A stretch of 64,000 nt of DNA from Sanguibacter suarezii NBRC 16159. GTDB lineage: Bacteria > Actinomycetota > Actinomycetes > Actinomycetales > Cellulomonadaceae. A model generated the notes under the pieces. The model was not told the DNA's origin. It was given only the letters and a program-made list of their open reading frames with translations, and ran no database searches. Of the stretch, positions 1-9,900 are shown piece after piece. The stretch's first letter is position 1. Each line of letters opens with the position of its first letter. The DNA lies in NCBI RefSeq assembly GCF_001552735.1, contig NZ_BCRT01000001.1, positions 1 to 64,000 of the forward strand, given 5' to 3'. The translations under genes and the position numbers were made by a program.

Positions 1-174
1 CCCCTTGACCTTCACAGGGCGCGACGCGGCGGGAATGTTCCCCTACGCCGTCGGCGCTACTACCGGTCTGGAGTGTGCAGTTAATACACGCGTAGTGGGG
101 GTATCGTCTGATCCAGACGCCATTGCCACCTTTAGCAGATCGCTCACGTTCTGATGTCGGGGAAGGGTCACGCT

Positions 175-807
175 ATGCGCAGGACTAGGAAGACAGTGGT
201 TCTCACCGGATCGTTGGTGGTGGTCGGAGTCGTTGGCACTATCGGGGCGATCGGCGCCGTTGCGGACCGGTCGCCGGCCGAAGTTGCTGCGACCAGCAAG
301 CGGGACATCGTTGTCCAGGAGAACATCTCACAACTCGAGCAGAACTTGACGGAGATAGCCGCCCAGCAAGAGATCGAGCGCACCGAGGGGGCAGCGGCAT
401 TCGCGCTGCCTCCAGGGACGTCGTTCGCCGCCCCAGAACCTCTCGACGAGATCAAATCTCAGATCAGCAACCTCGAGGCTACTGAGCGAAGTAAGTCCAT
501 TCCGGCCTCAGCAGTCGAGGACCCGACGCTCTACTCGTACGAAGACGGATTCTTCACGTCGCTCATGGCAATCGATTGGAAATGTGCATGGCTCTCAACT
601 GGAGTCGCACAGGTCGACGCTGGCAAGATGGATGAGGTCGCTGAGACCGTAGAGATTCTGCACTCGTTCACCTCGACCGAGTACGCTTTGTCATTTCCTG
701 ACTATGACGTGTTTCTGACGAATCACGTCGACCCGCTCCTCAAGGGCGATACTGCGGGAGCGCACCAGTACTTGCCGAACTGCCTAGCCTCGACTCTCGT
801 CGACTGA
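175..807 (+). CDS. Hypothetical membrane-anchored or secreted protein
   Basis: 210 residues, no family recognised. The N-terminus (MRRTRKTVVLTGSLV...) has a basic n-region followed by one hydrophobic segment at about residues 9-30, so the remainder is probably outside the cell, either anchored or cleaved. The soluble part is polar and probably helical early on (a Gln/Glu-rich stretch around residues 45-70), with two cysteines in the C-terminal half (WKCAW and PNCLA) that could form a disulfide. The ATG at 175 is preferred over the in-frame ATG at 154, because GGAAGG at 161-166 lies 8 nt before it. Base composition and codon use are visibly more A/T-rich than the rest of the window, which suggests recent acquisition or relaxed selection. 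No operon partner is visible to the right; the left side is outside the window. Confidence 0.7.
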   Translation: MRRTRKTVVLTGSLVVVGVVGTIGAIGAVADRSPAEVAATSKRDIVVQENISQLEQNLTEIAAQQEIERTEGAAAFALPPGTSFAAPEPLDEIKSQISNLEATERSKSIPASAVEDPTLYSYEDGFFTSLMAIDWKCAWLSTGVAQVDAGKMDEVAETVEILHSFTSTEYALSFPDYDVFLTNHVDPLLKGDTAGAHQYLPNCLASTLVD

Positions 808-994
808 AGCAACTGACCGTCCAGCTCGACGGCGCTGAAGATCGTCACGAGGACCGGCGGGGCCCGCGCCTCCCTGGATACTGCCGCACGCACACACGAC
901 GCGCCCGCCCGGGTGTCCCCGGACCCACCATCGCGGCGACGGGTCATGGCTGGACTTCAAGGGGGCTGCGGCGTCCGGTGCAGCACCGGGGCGT

Positions 995-2074
995 CTACCG
1001 CCAGACGGCTCGCACGTATTGCGCCGGCCAGCGCGCCTCGTCGTCGGGCAGCCCCAGGGCGTGGGCGGCGCGCAGTGGCCAGTGCGGGTCGCGCAGGCCT
1101 TCGCGGCCGAGCATGACGGCGTCGGCCGAGCCGTCGGCGAGCACCTGCTCTGCCTGGGCCGGGTCGGTGATGAGCCCGACGGCGCTCACCGCGGTCCCGG
1201 CGACCGCGCGCACGTCGCGGGCGGCCGGGACCTGGTAGCCCGGGCCTACCGGGATCTGGGCGGGGGCGTTGCCGCCGGTGGACACGTCGACGAGGTCCAC
1301 CCCGTGCTCGCCGAGGATCTTGGCAACCTGCGCGACGTCGTCGACCGAGAGACCGCCCGGCAGCCAGTCGGTCGCCGAGACGCGGACGAAGAGCGGCTTG
1401 GACTCCGGCCATGCCGCGCGGACCGCGTCGGTGGTCTCCACGAGCAGCCGGGCGCGGTTCTCCAGCGACCCGCCGTAGGCGTCGGTGCGGGTGTTGGACA
1501 GCGGGGACAAGAACTCGTGCAGCAGGTAGCCGTGGGCGGCGTGGATCTCCACCACGTCGAAGCCGGCCGCGTCCGCGCGGCGGGCCGCGGCGGCGAAGGC
1601 CGCGGGAATCTCGGCGATCTCGGCGAGGGTGAGCGCGTGCGGCTCGACCAGACCGGGGAACGGCTCGGGCGAGGGGCCCACGGTCTCCCAGCCGCCGTCG
1701 GGCACGGGGACTGAGCCCTGGACGGGCGACCAGGGACGGAAGGTCGACGCCTTGCGTCCGGCGTGGGCGAGCTGGATGCCGATCGCGGCACCCTGGCTGC
1801 GGACGAAGTCCACGATCGGCGCCCAGGCCCGGGCCTGCTCGTCGGACCAGATCCCGGCGTCCTGCGGGGAGATCCGGCCCTCGGGGACGACGGCGGCCGC
1901 CTCGGTGAGGATCAGCCCGAACCCGCCCTGCGCGCGGGCGCCCAGGTGCACCATGTGCCAGTCGCCGGGCAGCCCGTCGGTGGCCGAGTACTGGCACATC
2001 GGGGCCAGCCAGATGCGGTTGGGGACGGTTAGGGCGCGCAGCGTCAGGGGCTCGAAGAGCAGGGGGCGTGTCAT
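995..2074 (-). CDS. NADH:flavin oxidoreductase, old yellow enzyme family (YqjM-like)
   Basis: 359 residues, the usual length for the compact OYE/YqjM class. FMN-dependent TIM-barrel ene-reductases of this class use NAD(P)H to reduce activated C=C bonds. Visible features are APMCQYS near residues 25-30, carrying the Cys that tunes FMN in YqjM-type enzymes; the substrate-binding HAGRK at about 104-108; VEIHAAHGYLLHEFLSP in the barrel core; and the FMN-phosphate region near the end (ADAVMLGREGLRDPHWP). It stands alone on the minus strand, divergent from the FNT channel across about 140 bp. The physiological substrate cannot be read from sequence; a role in detoxifying reactive enones or nitro compounds is inference from the family. 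Confidence 0.93.
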   Translation of the reverse strand: MTRPLLFEPLTLRALTVPNRIWLAPMCQYSATDGLPGDWHMVHLGARAQGGFGLILTEAAAVVPEGRISPQDAGIWSDEQARAWAPIVDFVRSQGAAIGIQLAHAGRKASTFRPWSPVQGSVPVPDGGWETVGPSPEPFPGLVEPHALTLAEIAEIPAAFAAAARRADAAGFDVVEIHAAHGYLLHEFLSPLSNTRTDAYGGSLENRARLLVETTDAVRAAWPESKPLFVRVSATDWLPGGLSVDDVAQVAKILGEHGVDLVDVSTGGNAPAQIPVGPGYQVPAARDVRAVAGTAVSAVGLITDPAQAEQVLADGSADAVMLGREGLRDPHWPLRAAHALGLPDDEARWPAQYVRAVWR

Positions 2075-2214
2075 GCCCAGTCCAACGGCGCGGGCGGGCC
2101 AGCCATTCCCGGCGCAAGCGCTGGTCGGGCGGCTGCGGGCGGCCCGCAGACATCTCCGGCGCGTCGGGTCATTGGTCCCACGACTTGGGGGTGGGACACC
2201 GTGATGCTTAGTAG

Positions 2215-3060
2215 GTGCTCACCATCCCAGAAGCAATGGAGTTCCAGCGGGCCGCGGCCCGGACCAAGGTCGAGTCGACCCGTCGTCCGATCGCCTACAC
2301 GGTCCAGTCGATGCTCGCCGGCGCGTACATCGGCGTCGCGGTCGTCCTCATGGTCTCGGCCGCGGGGCCGTTCCTCGCCGCCGGGTCCCCCGCGACCAAG
2401 CTCGTCTCCGGACTGGTCTTCGGCGTCGCACTGACCCTGGTGATCATCGCCGGCGGTGAGCTCGTCACGTCCAACATGATGACCTTGACCCAAGGGGCCA
2501 TCGGCGGGCGCATCTCCTGGCGCGAGGGCGGCGTGACGATGCTGTTCTGCTTCGTCATGAACATCGTCGGGTCCTTCGCCTTCGCCGCCTTGGTCCACTT
2601 CTCCGGGGTCCTCGGCCCCGAGACCCCGGGCGGCACAATGATCGCCAGCATGCTCACGGCCAAGGGCAGCGAGTCCACGACCGAGCTGTTCTTCCGGGCG
2701 ATCCTGTGCAACATCCTCGTCTGCCTCGCTGCCTGGTCCGCGGTGCGCCTCACCTCCGAGGGCGCCAAGCTGGCCGTCATCTTCTGGTGCCTGCTCGCCT
2801 TCATCACCTCGGGCTTCGAGCACGTCGTGGCGAACATGACGACCTTCGGCCTGGGTCTCATCGGCGGGCTGCCCGAGGCCAGCTGGGGCGAGTTCGCCCG
2901 CAACATGGCCGTGGTCGGACTGGGGAACCTCGTCGGCGGCGGCCTCATCGTGGGCCTGGGCTACGCCGTCATCGCCGGCCCGCTGCGCCCCCGCCTCCCC
3001 CTCGTGCCCGACGCCGCCAGCGCGCCGGCCGCGACCGAGCCGGTCGCAGTCCAGGCCTGA
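2215..3060 (+). CDS. Formate/nitrite transporter (FNT) family channel
   Basis: 281 residues with six predicted membrane helices, matching FocA/NirC-type pentameric channels that pass small monovalent anions such as formate or nitrite. The glycine-rich helical breaks are visible (FGVALTLVIIAGGELVTSNMM, about residues 65-85, and NLVGGGLIVGLGYAV near 240), together with the cytoplasmic N-terminal helix (AMEFQRAAARTK). The start is GTG at 2215; an in-frame ATG lies seven codons downstream. No formate dehydrogenase or nitrite reductase gene adjoins it, so formate cannot be told from nitrite. The gene ends just before a strong bidirectional hairpin shared with the convergent FMN reductase gene. Confidence 0.92.
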   Translation: MLTIPEAMEFQRAAARTKVESTRRPIAYTVQSMLAGAYIGVAVVLMVSAAGPFLAAGSPATKLVSGLVFGVALTLVIIAGGELVTSNMMTLTQGAIGGRISWREGGVTMLFCFVMNIVGSFAFAALVHFSGVLGPETPGGTMIASMLTAKGSESTTELFFRAILCNILVCLAAWSAVRLTSEGAKLAVIFWCLLAFITSGFEHVVANMTTFGLGLIGGLPEASWGEFARNMAVVGLGNLVGGGLIVGLGYAVIAGPLRPRLPLVPDAASAPAATEPVAVQA

Positions 3061-3079
3061 CCTTCCCCTGACGCTTCCT

Positions 3080-3117
3080 GAGACAACCCCGGCTCAGACC
3101 TGAGCCGGGGTTGTCTC
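3080..3117. terminator. Bidirectional hairpin terminator inside the 3' end of the FMN reductase gene
   Basis: Perfect 17-bp inverted repeat (3080-3096 and 3101-3117) with a 4-nt loop, GC-rich. It lies 20 nt after the FNT stop codon and overlaps the last codons and stop (3094-3096) of the convergent reductase gene, encoding its C-terminal ETTPAQV. Confidence 0.85.
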
Positions 3118-3708
3118 ACGTCCAGCCGCGCGTCCCCGCGCCTTGGTCACCAGCGCGGCGAGCCGGTCCCTCAGGTCTGCCTCGTCGGGTGCCAGCACGG
3201 CCGCCGGGCTCAGCAGGTGGTCGTCCGGGCCGTAGGCGTCCTTGGGGATGTAGACGCAGATGCCCGGCTTGACGAGGTCCACCCCGACGCGGTCGAGCAC
3301 CTGGGTGATCTGGTCGTAGCACTTGGTCCCGCCGTGCGTCCCGTAGGTGACCAGCAGCCCCGGCAGCCCGCGCCACTCGGCGAAAAGGTAGTCGATGGCG
3401 TTCTTCAACGGCGCGGGGTAGCCCCAGTTGTACTGCGGGGTGAGGACGATCATGGCGTCCAGGTCGGTGATCGTGGCCGCCCAGCGACGGGTGTGCTCGT
3501 GGACGTAGCCGCCCAGGGAGGCCATCCGCGGTTCGTCGAGGAAGGGCAGGGCGAGCTCGCGGAGGTCGATGGTGACCACCTCGACGCCCAGGTGGTCGCC
3601 CTCGATGATCTGGGTGAGGTGCACCCCGAGCTGGCCACCGACCCGGACGGGTCGGGTGCTGGAGACCACCAGGGCGACCCGTGGCGCTCGTGCCGCCTCC
3701 GGTGTCAT
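3094..3708 (-). CDS. NADPH-dependent FMN reductase family flavoprotein
   Basis: 204 residues, flavodoxin-like fold. Near the N-terminus, VVSSTRPVRVGGQLGVHL is the FMN phosphate-binding loop. LTPQYNWGYPAPLKNAIDYL (about 95-115) is the isoalloxazine-side motif of this family, and YGTHGGTKCYDQ follows. Such proteins reduce FMN, quinones or azo and nitro compounds with NAD(P)H. The ATG at 3708 is chosen because the longer in-frame extension reads as untypical low-complexity sequence and the fold begins soon after MTPEAARAPR. It converges on the FNT gene, and its last codons form the shared terminator hairpin. Upstream lie about 260 bp before acs on the opposite strand. Confidence 0.9.
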   Translation of the reverse strand: MTPEAARAPRVALVVSSTRPVRVGGQLGVHLTQIIEGDHLGVEVVTIDLRELALPFLDEPRMASLGGYVHEHTRRWAATITDLDAMIVLTPQYNWGYPAPLKNAIDYLFAEWRGLPGLLVTYGTHGGTKCYDQITQVLDRVGVDLVKPGICVYIPKDAYGPDDHLLSPAAVLAPDEADLRDRLAALVTKARGRAAGRETTPAQV

Positions 3709-3970
3709 GCGCTCGCCGTTGCCATGGGCCCATTCGACCACCGAGCACCACCACACACCCGTCGGAGATCTCCCTCCTCAAACCCTGAAGACGCGGTGAC
3801 AGGCCGCCCCGCGTTGATAGACAGGGCCTGGCACCACCCTCGCCCCGCAACTTCATGACACATCCGCGCCGACTATGTTTTGTGTCCTCCGGTGTGGCCC
3901 AGAGCACATTAGACTCCCGATGGGACGAAGGTCCCACTCGCAACAGCGTCGATGCGTACCGGAGGTAGTC

Positions 3971-5971
3971 GTGCCCCAGGACAACCAGACCACAGGCCTG
4001 GAGAACCTTCTCCACGAGAGCCGGTCCTTCCCACCCAGCCCGGAGTTCGCCGCCCAGGCCAACGCCCAGCCCGAGATCTACGCCCGCGCCGCCGCGGACC
4101 CCACCGGTTTCTGGGCCGAGCAGGCCCGGGAGCTCCTGTCGTGGAAGACCCCGTTCACCCAGACCCTGGACTGGTCTGACGCCCCCGTCGCGCGCTGGTT
4201 CGCGGACGGCACGCTCAACGCCGCCTACAACGCCGTCGACCGTCATGTCGCCGAGGGACGCGGCGAGCGCGTCGCCCTGCAGTTCGAGGGCGAGCCCGGT
4301 GACACCCGCAGCGTCACCTACGCCGAGCTCCAGCGTGAGGTCTCCCGAGCGGCCAACGCCCTCTCGGCCCTCGGCGTGGAGAAGGGCGACCGCGTCGTCA
4401 TCTACCTGCCGATGCTCGTCGAGTCCGTCGTCGCCATGCTGGCCTGTGCCCGGATCGGCGCCCCGCACTCGGTGGTCTTCGGCGGCTTCTCCGCCGATGC
4501 CCTGCGCAGCCGCATCGCCGACGCCGAGGCCAAGGTCGTCATCACCGCCGACGGCGGCTACCGCCGCGGGGCCGCCACCGCCCTCAAGCCGGCCGTCGAC
4601 GAGGCGGTCGCCCCGCGCGAGGGCACCCCGGCGTCGAGCGTCGAGCACGTCCTCGTGGTGCGCCGCACCGGCCAGGACGTGGAGTGGACCGAGGGCCGTG
4701 ACATCTGGTGGCACGAGGCGCTGGAGACCGCGGACGTGCAGCACACCCCCGTGTGGGTCGACGCCGAGCACCCGCTGTTCATCCTCTACACCTCCGGGAC
4801 CACGGGGAAGCCCAAGGGCATCTTGCACACCACCGGCGGGTACCTCACCCAGGCTGCCTTCACCCACAGGAACGTCTTCGACCTCAAGGCGGAGACCGAC
4901 GTCTACTGGTGCACCGCAGACATCGGCTGGATCACCGGGCACACGTACGTCGTCTACGGGCCGCTGGTCAACGGCGCGACGCAGGTGATCTACGAGGGCA
5001 CCCCCGACTCCCCGCACCAGGGGCGCTGGTGGGAGATCATCGAGAAGTACAAGGTCTCCATCCTCTACACCGCTCCGACCGCCATCCGCACGTGCATGAA
5101 GTGGGGCGAGGAGATCCCCGGCCGCTACGACCTCAGCTCCCTGCGGGTGCTCGGCTCGGTCGGTGAGCCCATCAACCCCGAGGCGTGGATGTGGTACCGC
5201 CGGGTGATCGGCGGGGACCGGACCCCGATCGTGGACACCTGGTGGCAGACGGAGACCGGGGCGATCATGATTTCCCCGCTGCCCGGGATCACCGCGACCA
5301 AGCCCGGCTCCGCACAGACCCCGCTGCCGGGGATCGCGGCCGACGTCGTCGACGACGAGGCCCACCCCGTGCCCGACGGCGGGGGCGGCTACCTTGTGCT
5401 CACCCAGCCGTGGCCCGCGATGCTCCGCGGCATCTGGGGGGACCTGGAACGCTTCAAGGACACCTACTGGTCCCGCTTCCCGGGCATCTACTTCGCCGGG
5501 GACGGCGCCAAGAAGGACGAGGACGGCGACATCTGGCTGCTCGGCCGGGTCGACGACGTCATGAACGTCTCGGGTCACCGGTTGTCCACGACCGAGATCG
5601 AGTCCGCTCTGGTCTCTCACGAGATGGTCGCCGAGGCCGCCGTCGTGGGCGCCTCGGACGAGATGACCGGCCAGGCCGTGGTCGCCTTCGTCATCCTGCG
5701 GTCCTCCTTCGCGGCCGGCGCCGACCCGGAGGAGGTCCAGACCGCGCTGCGCAACCACGTCGCCAAGCAGATCGGCCCGATCGCCAAGCCGCGCCGGATC
5801 CTCGTCGTCTCCGAGCTGCCCAAGACCCGCTCGGGGAAGATCATGCGACGCCTGCTCCGCGACGTCGCCGAGAACCGTGCGGTCGGTGACGCCTCGACGC
5901 TGGCTGACTCCTCCGTCATGGCTCTCATCTCGAGCGGCCTTGCCACACCGGTGGCCTCCGCTGAGGGATGA
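3971..5971 (+). CDS. acs: Acetyl-CoA synthetase (AMP-forming)
   Basis: 666 residues, the normal length. It activates acetate to acetyl-CoA through acetyl-AMP in the cytoplasm. The adenylation motif [11 protein letters not shown] lies at about residues 275-285, followed by [20 protein letters not shown] and [10 protein letters not shown], which are characteristic of Acs rather than of other acyl-CoA ligases. The C-terminal lid contains [16 protein letters not shown] and ends with [14 protein letters not shown], whose lysine is the usual regulatory acetylation site. The start is GTG at 3971 because GGAGGT at 3961-3966 lies 4 nt before it; the open frame upstream to 3875 has no better site. A small SseB-like gene begins 8 nt after the stop and is probably cotranscribed. 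Confidence 0.96.
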   Translation: MPQDNQTTGLENLLHESRSFPPSPEFAAQANAQPEIYARAAADPTGFWAEQARELLSWKTPFTQTLDWSDAPVARWFADGTLNAAYNAVDRHVAEGRGERVALQFEGEPGDTRSVTYAELQREVSRAANALSALGVEKGDRVVIYLPMLVESVVAMLACARIGAPHSVVFGGFSADALRSRIADAEAKVVITADGGYRRGAATALKPAVDEAVAPREGTPASSVEHVLVVRRTGQDVEWTEGRDIWWHEALETADVQHTPVWVDAEHPLFILYTSGTTGKPKGILHTTGGYLTQAAFTHRNVFDLKAETDVYWCTADIGWITGHTYVVYGPLVNGATQVIYEGTPDSPHQGRWWEIIEKYKVSILYTAPTAIRTCMKWGEEIPGRYDLSSLRVLGSVGEPINPEAWMWYRRVIGGDRTPIVDTWWQTETGAIMISPLPGITATKPGSAQTPLPGIAADVVDDEAHPVPDGGGGYLVLTQPWPAMLRGIWGDLERFKDTYWSRFPGIYFAGDGAKKDEDGDIWLLGRVDDVMNVSGHRLSTTEIESALVSHEMVAEAAVVGASDEMTGQAVVAFVILRSSFAAGADPEEVQTALRNHVAKQIGPIAKPRRILVVSELPKTRSGKIMRRLLRDVAENRAVGDASTLADSSVMALISSGLATPVASAEG

Positions 5972-5978
5972 TTGACGC

Positions 5979-6872
5979 ATGACTGACACGAACACCTCGG
6001 ACCCCGCCGTCATCGACGATCTCGCCCGGACCGCGGTCCGGGTCGGTGACGGTGCCTCGACCGAGGAGATGAACATCCGGTGGGGTGCCCTGTGGCGGGT
6101 CGTGCTGGGGCTCAACCGCTGGTTCTTCGTCCGTGACGACTCCGAGTCGCTGCGCCCGGGGACGGTGACCTTCAACGGCCAGCCGGCCGTCCCCGTCTTC
6201 ACCGACATCCAGCGGGCCATCGCCTTCGCCGACGGCGGTCGGGGCGGGGCGAACAAGGTGTTCGCCTCTCCCCCGGGTGCCCTGCTCGACGCCGCGGACC
6301 AGCTCGACGCGGCGGGCGTCGCGCTGCTCGCCTTCAACGTCGAGGACGCGCCGTTCTGCGCGCCGCCCAGCGTCGTGGCGTCCCTGGCCAAGGACCTGGC
6401 GCGGCTCAACGCCCAGACGGCCGAGCGGCGCACCAACCCGACGCTGGACCCGAACGAGGAGTCCATCCTCGACGCCCTCGCCGCCAACGCGCGCGAGAAG
6501 CCCACCGAGAACGCCGCCCAGGCCGCCATGTGGCAGGAGGTCTTCGCGCTGGAGAACTGGTTCTTCATCCCGCGGGGCAGCCAAGGGGGCTTCAACCCCT
6601 ACGCGATCACCATGGACCTCGGTCCGGCGGTCCTCGCCTTCACCACCCCCTCTCGGGCTGCGCACTTCGCTCAGACGCAGGGGCTGGAGGGTGCGGACCA
6701 GGTGCTGGGCGTCCCGGCGCACGCAGCCGCGGCGGCCCTCGGTGACCTCGCTGCGGCCGGCATCGAGCTGGTGCACTTCGACCCGCAGAACGGCGCCTTC
6801 ACCACCCGGCTGAGCGACCTGCAGATGATGCTCGGCTACGTCACCGGCAAGCCCTCCGCCCCGACCGCCTGA
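5979..6872 (+). CDS. SseB-like protein with two tandem copies of the domain
   Basis: 297 residues, no signal peptide or membrane segment. The sequence is an internal duplication. Residues about 30-120 (LWRVVLGLNRWFFVRD ... PVFTDIQRAIAFAD ... LLDAADQLDAAGVALLAFN) and about 180-285 (MWQEVFALENWFFIPRG ... AFTTPSRAAHFAQ ... ALGDLAAAGIELVHFD) align over their length and resemble the SseB N-terminal domain. SseB-type proteins in actinobacteria are uncharacterised, so no biochemical role is assigned. The gene follows acs by 8 nt and is followed by a strong terminator, so acs and this gene probably form a two-gene operon. Confidence 0.8.
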   Translation: MTDTNTSDPAVIDDLARTAVRVGDGASTEEMNIRWGALWRVVLGLNRWFFVRDDSESLRPGTVTFNGQPAVPVFTDIQRAIAFADGGRGGANKVFASPPGALLDAADQLDAAGVALLAFNVEDAPFCAPPSVVASLAKDLARLNAQTAERRTNPTLDPNEESILDALAANAREKPTENAAQAAMWQEVFALENWFFIPRGSQGGFNPYAITMDLGPAVLAFTTPSRAAHFAQTQGLEGADQVLGVPAHAAAAALGDLAAAGIELVHFDPQNGAFTTRLSDLQMMLGYVTGKPSAPTA

Positions 6873-6918
6873 CCTCCCAGCACACCGCACCTCCCGGCTC
6901 CCAGGAGCCCGCTGCACC

Positions 6919-6956
6919 CAGGACCTCGCGCCCACCAGGACGGGCGCGAGGTCCTG
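6919..6956 (+). terminator. Hairpin terminator after the acs operon
   Basis: 15-bp perfect inverted repeat (6919-6933 and 6942-6956) with an 8-nt loop, between the SseB-like gene and putA. It separates putA transcription from acs. Confidence 0.8.
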
Positions 6957-6971
6957 TCGCAGGATGGAGGC

Positions 6972-9900
6972 ATGAGCTCTGCTCCGGACAGCCTGCTCGA
7001 CGACGCGGTCGCCCTGGCACGGTGCTGGCTGGCCACCGCGCAGGAGGAGCCTGCCCGGGCCAGCCGGTCCACCCGCCGCCTGACCGACCTCGTCGCCGAC
7101 CCCGATGGCCTCGACCTGGCCATCCGCTTCGTCGACCGGGTGGCCCGGCCCGAGGACGACCGCGTCGCCGCTCGGGAGCTCGCCGAGCTGCGCGGCCCGG
7201 TCCGTTCCGCCCGGGCCTTCCTCGGTCCGCTGGACCAGTCCTTGCTGCAGGCCGGCGCGGTGCTGGCCCCCGCCCTGCCCGGCGTCGTCGTGCCCGCTGC
7301 CCGGGCCCGGTTGCGCCAGCTCGTCGGCGATCTCGTGGCCGACGCCGGTCCGGACCTGGCCTGTCACGTCGCGCGGCTGCGCGCGGAGGGCTTCCGCGCC
7401 AACATCAACCTGCTCGGCGAGGCGGTGCTCGGTGAGCACGAGGCCGAGGACCGGGTGCGGCGCCTGCGCGAGCTCATCCAGCGCCCGGACATCGACTACG
7501 TCTCGATCAAGACCACCGCGGTGGTCAGCCAGCTCTCCGCCTGGGACACCGCCGACGCCGTGCACCGCATCACCGCGACCGTGCGCCCGCTCTACCTCTG
7601 CGCCGCCCGGCACGACACCTTCCTCACCCTGGACATGGAGGAGTACCACGACCTCGCGCCCACGCTGGGCGTCTTCCTGCGCCTCATGGCCGACCCCGAG
7701 CTGGCCGCATCGCCGATGGGCGTGGCGCTGCAGGCCTACCTCCCGGACGCCTCCGCCGCCCTGGACACCGTCACCCGTGCGGCCACCCGGCGTCGCGCCG
7801 AGGGCGGCGCAGCCGTCAAGGTCCGGCTGGTCAAGGGCGCCAACCTCGCCATGGAGCGGGTCGACGCCGAGCTGCACGGCTGGGCCCAGGCTCCCTACCT
7901 GACCAAGGCCGACACCGACGCGCACTACGTCCGCCTGCTCGACCACGCCCTGAGCCCCGAGCGCACCCGGTCCGTGCGGATCGGGCTGGCCAGCCACAAC
8001 CTCTTCGACGTCGCCCTCGGTCATCTGCTCGCCCGCCGCCGCGGGGTGCGCTCCGGCCTCGACGTGGAGATGCTCCAGGGCATGGCTCCCGCGCAGGCTC
8101 GCGCGGTGCGGGACACGATCGGCCCGCTCGTGCTCTACACACCGACCGTCGCCGGGCAGGACTTCGACACCGCGGTGTCCTACCTGGTCCGGCGGCTGGA
8201 GGAGAACGCCGCCGGGGAGAACTTCCTGCACGCCCTGACCTCGGCGCCACAGGCGATGGCAGGCCAGGAGCGTGCCTTCCGGGAGGCCGTCGCCGCAGCT
8301 GCGACGGTCGCCACCACCCCCCGGCGCACCCCTCGGCCCGCCCCTGCTCCGCCTCCTCCCCGCCCCTTCGCCAACTCTCCGGACACCGACCCGGCGCTGG
8401 CAGCGAACCGTGAGTGGGCACGGCGCATCGTGTGCCCGGCCACCGCCCGCGAGCTGCTCGCCGACCTGCCACCCACCCAGGCGGTGGGCACGGCGGACGA
8501 GGCGCACGCGGTCGTGGCGCGCGCCGTCGGCCAGGTGCCCGGCTGGGGCCGCACGACGCCGGCCCAGCGGTGGGAGGTGCTGCGCACCGCGAGCCGGCTG
8601 CTCGAGGACGCTCGCACGGACCTCGTCGCGACGATGGTCCACGAGGCGCACAAGACCGTCGCCGAGGCAGACCCCGAGGTCAGCGAGGCGGTCGACTTCG
8701 CGGCGTACTACGCCGAGCAGGCCCTGGCGCTGGACTCGGTCCCTGGGGCCGTGTTCAGCCCGGAGGGGGTCACCCTCGTCACGCCGCCGTGGAACTTCCC
8801 GGTGTCCATCCCGCTCGGCTCCGTGCTGGCGTCCCTGGCCGCCGGAGCGCCGGTGGTCATCAAGCCCTCCCGCCTCACCCCGCGGTGCACCGAGGTGGGG
8901 ATCCGCGCGGTGCGCGCGGCCCTGGCAGCCCATGGTCACGACCCCGACGTGGTGCAGGTGGTGCGCGCCCTGGACGACGACGCCGGACGCGCTCTGGTCA
9001 CGGACCCGCGCGTCACCCGGGTGCTGCTCACCGGGTCCCTGGAGACGGCCCAGCGCTTTGCCCGGTGGCGTCCGGAGCTCGCGGTGCTGGCGGAGACCTC
9101 GGGCAAGAACGCGATCATCGTGACCCCGGCGGCGGACATCGACCTGGCTGTCGCGGACGTCGTCCGCTCGGCCTTCTCCCACGCCGGCCAGAAGTGCTCG
9201 GCGGCGTCGCTGCTCGTCCTCGTCGGCTCCGCGGGGCGCAGCAGGCGGTTGCGCCGCCAGCTGGCCGATGCGGTGACCTCCCTCGCCGTCGGGCAGGCGA
9301 CCCGGCTGGCCACGACGATGGGGCCGCTCACCGGCCCGCCCTCGGACAAGCTGCTGCACGCCCTGACCACGCTGGAGGCCGGTGAGCAGTGGCTGGTGCG
9401 CCCCCGCCGGGTGCCTTCCCTGGTGCCCGGCGACGCCGAGAACCTGTGGACGCCCGGGGTCAAGGTCGGCGTGCGGCCCGGGTCCGCCTTCCACCTCACC
9501 GAGGTGTTCGGGCCCGTGCTGGGGGTGATGCGGGCCGACACCCTCGACGAGGCGATCGATCTGGCCAACGCTGTGCCCTTTGGCCTGACCAGCGGGCTGC
9601 AGTCCCTGGACGAGCAGGAGATCGCGCACTGGACGGACCGCATCGAGGTGGGCAACGCCTACGTCAACCGGCACATCACCGGTGCGATCGTGGGTCGCCA
9701 ACCCTTCGGCGGGTGGAAGGCGTCGGTCGTGGGCCCCGGTGCCAAGGCCGGCGGCCCCGGATACGTCGCCCAGCTCGGCGCCTGGCACGACGACGGCGAC
9801 GTCCCCGACCGCGAGAGCGCACCGCGAGCGTGGCTCGCCTGGGCGCTGGCCGACGACGCCCGCTGCTGGTCCGCCCTCCGCGAGGGCCGCGAGCTGGCCG

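Noticed and set aside
3116-6595. Long minus-strand open frame antisense to acs and its neighbours
   Set aside because: Arises from GC-rich wobble positions; low-complexity Arg/Gly/Asp-rich protein, no start signal, overlaps well-supported acs.
5925-9788. Very long minus-strand open frame (over 1200 codons) opposite putA
   Set aside because: Antisense shadow of putA and the SseB-like gene; composition is Gly/Arg/His-rich nonsense with no domain.
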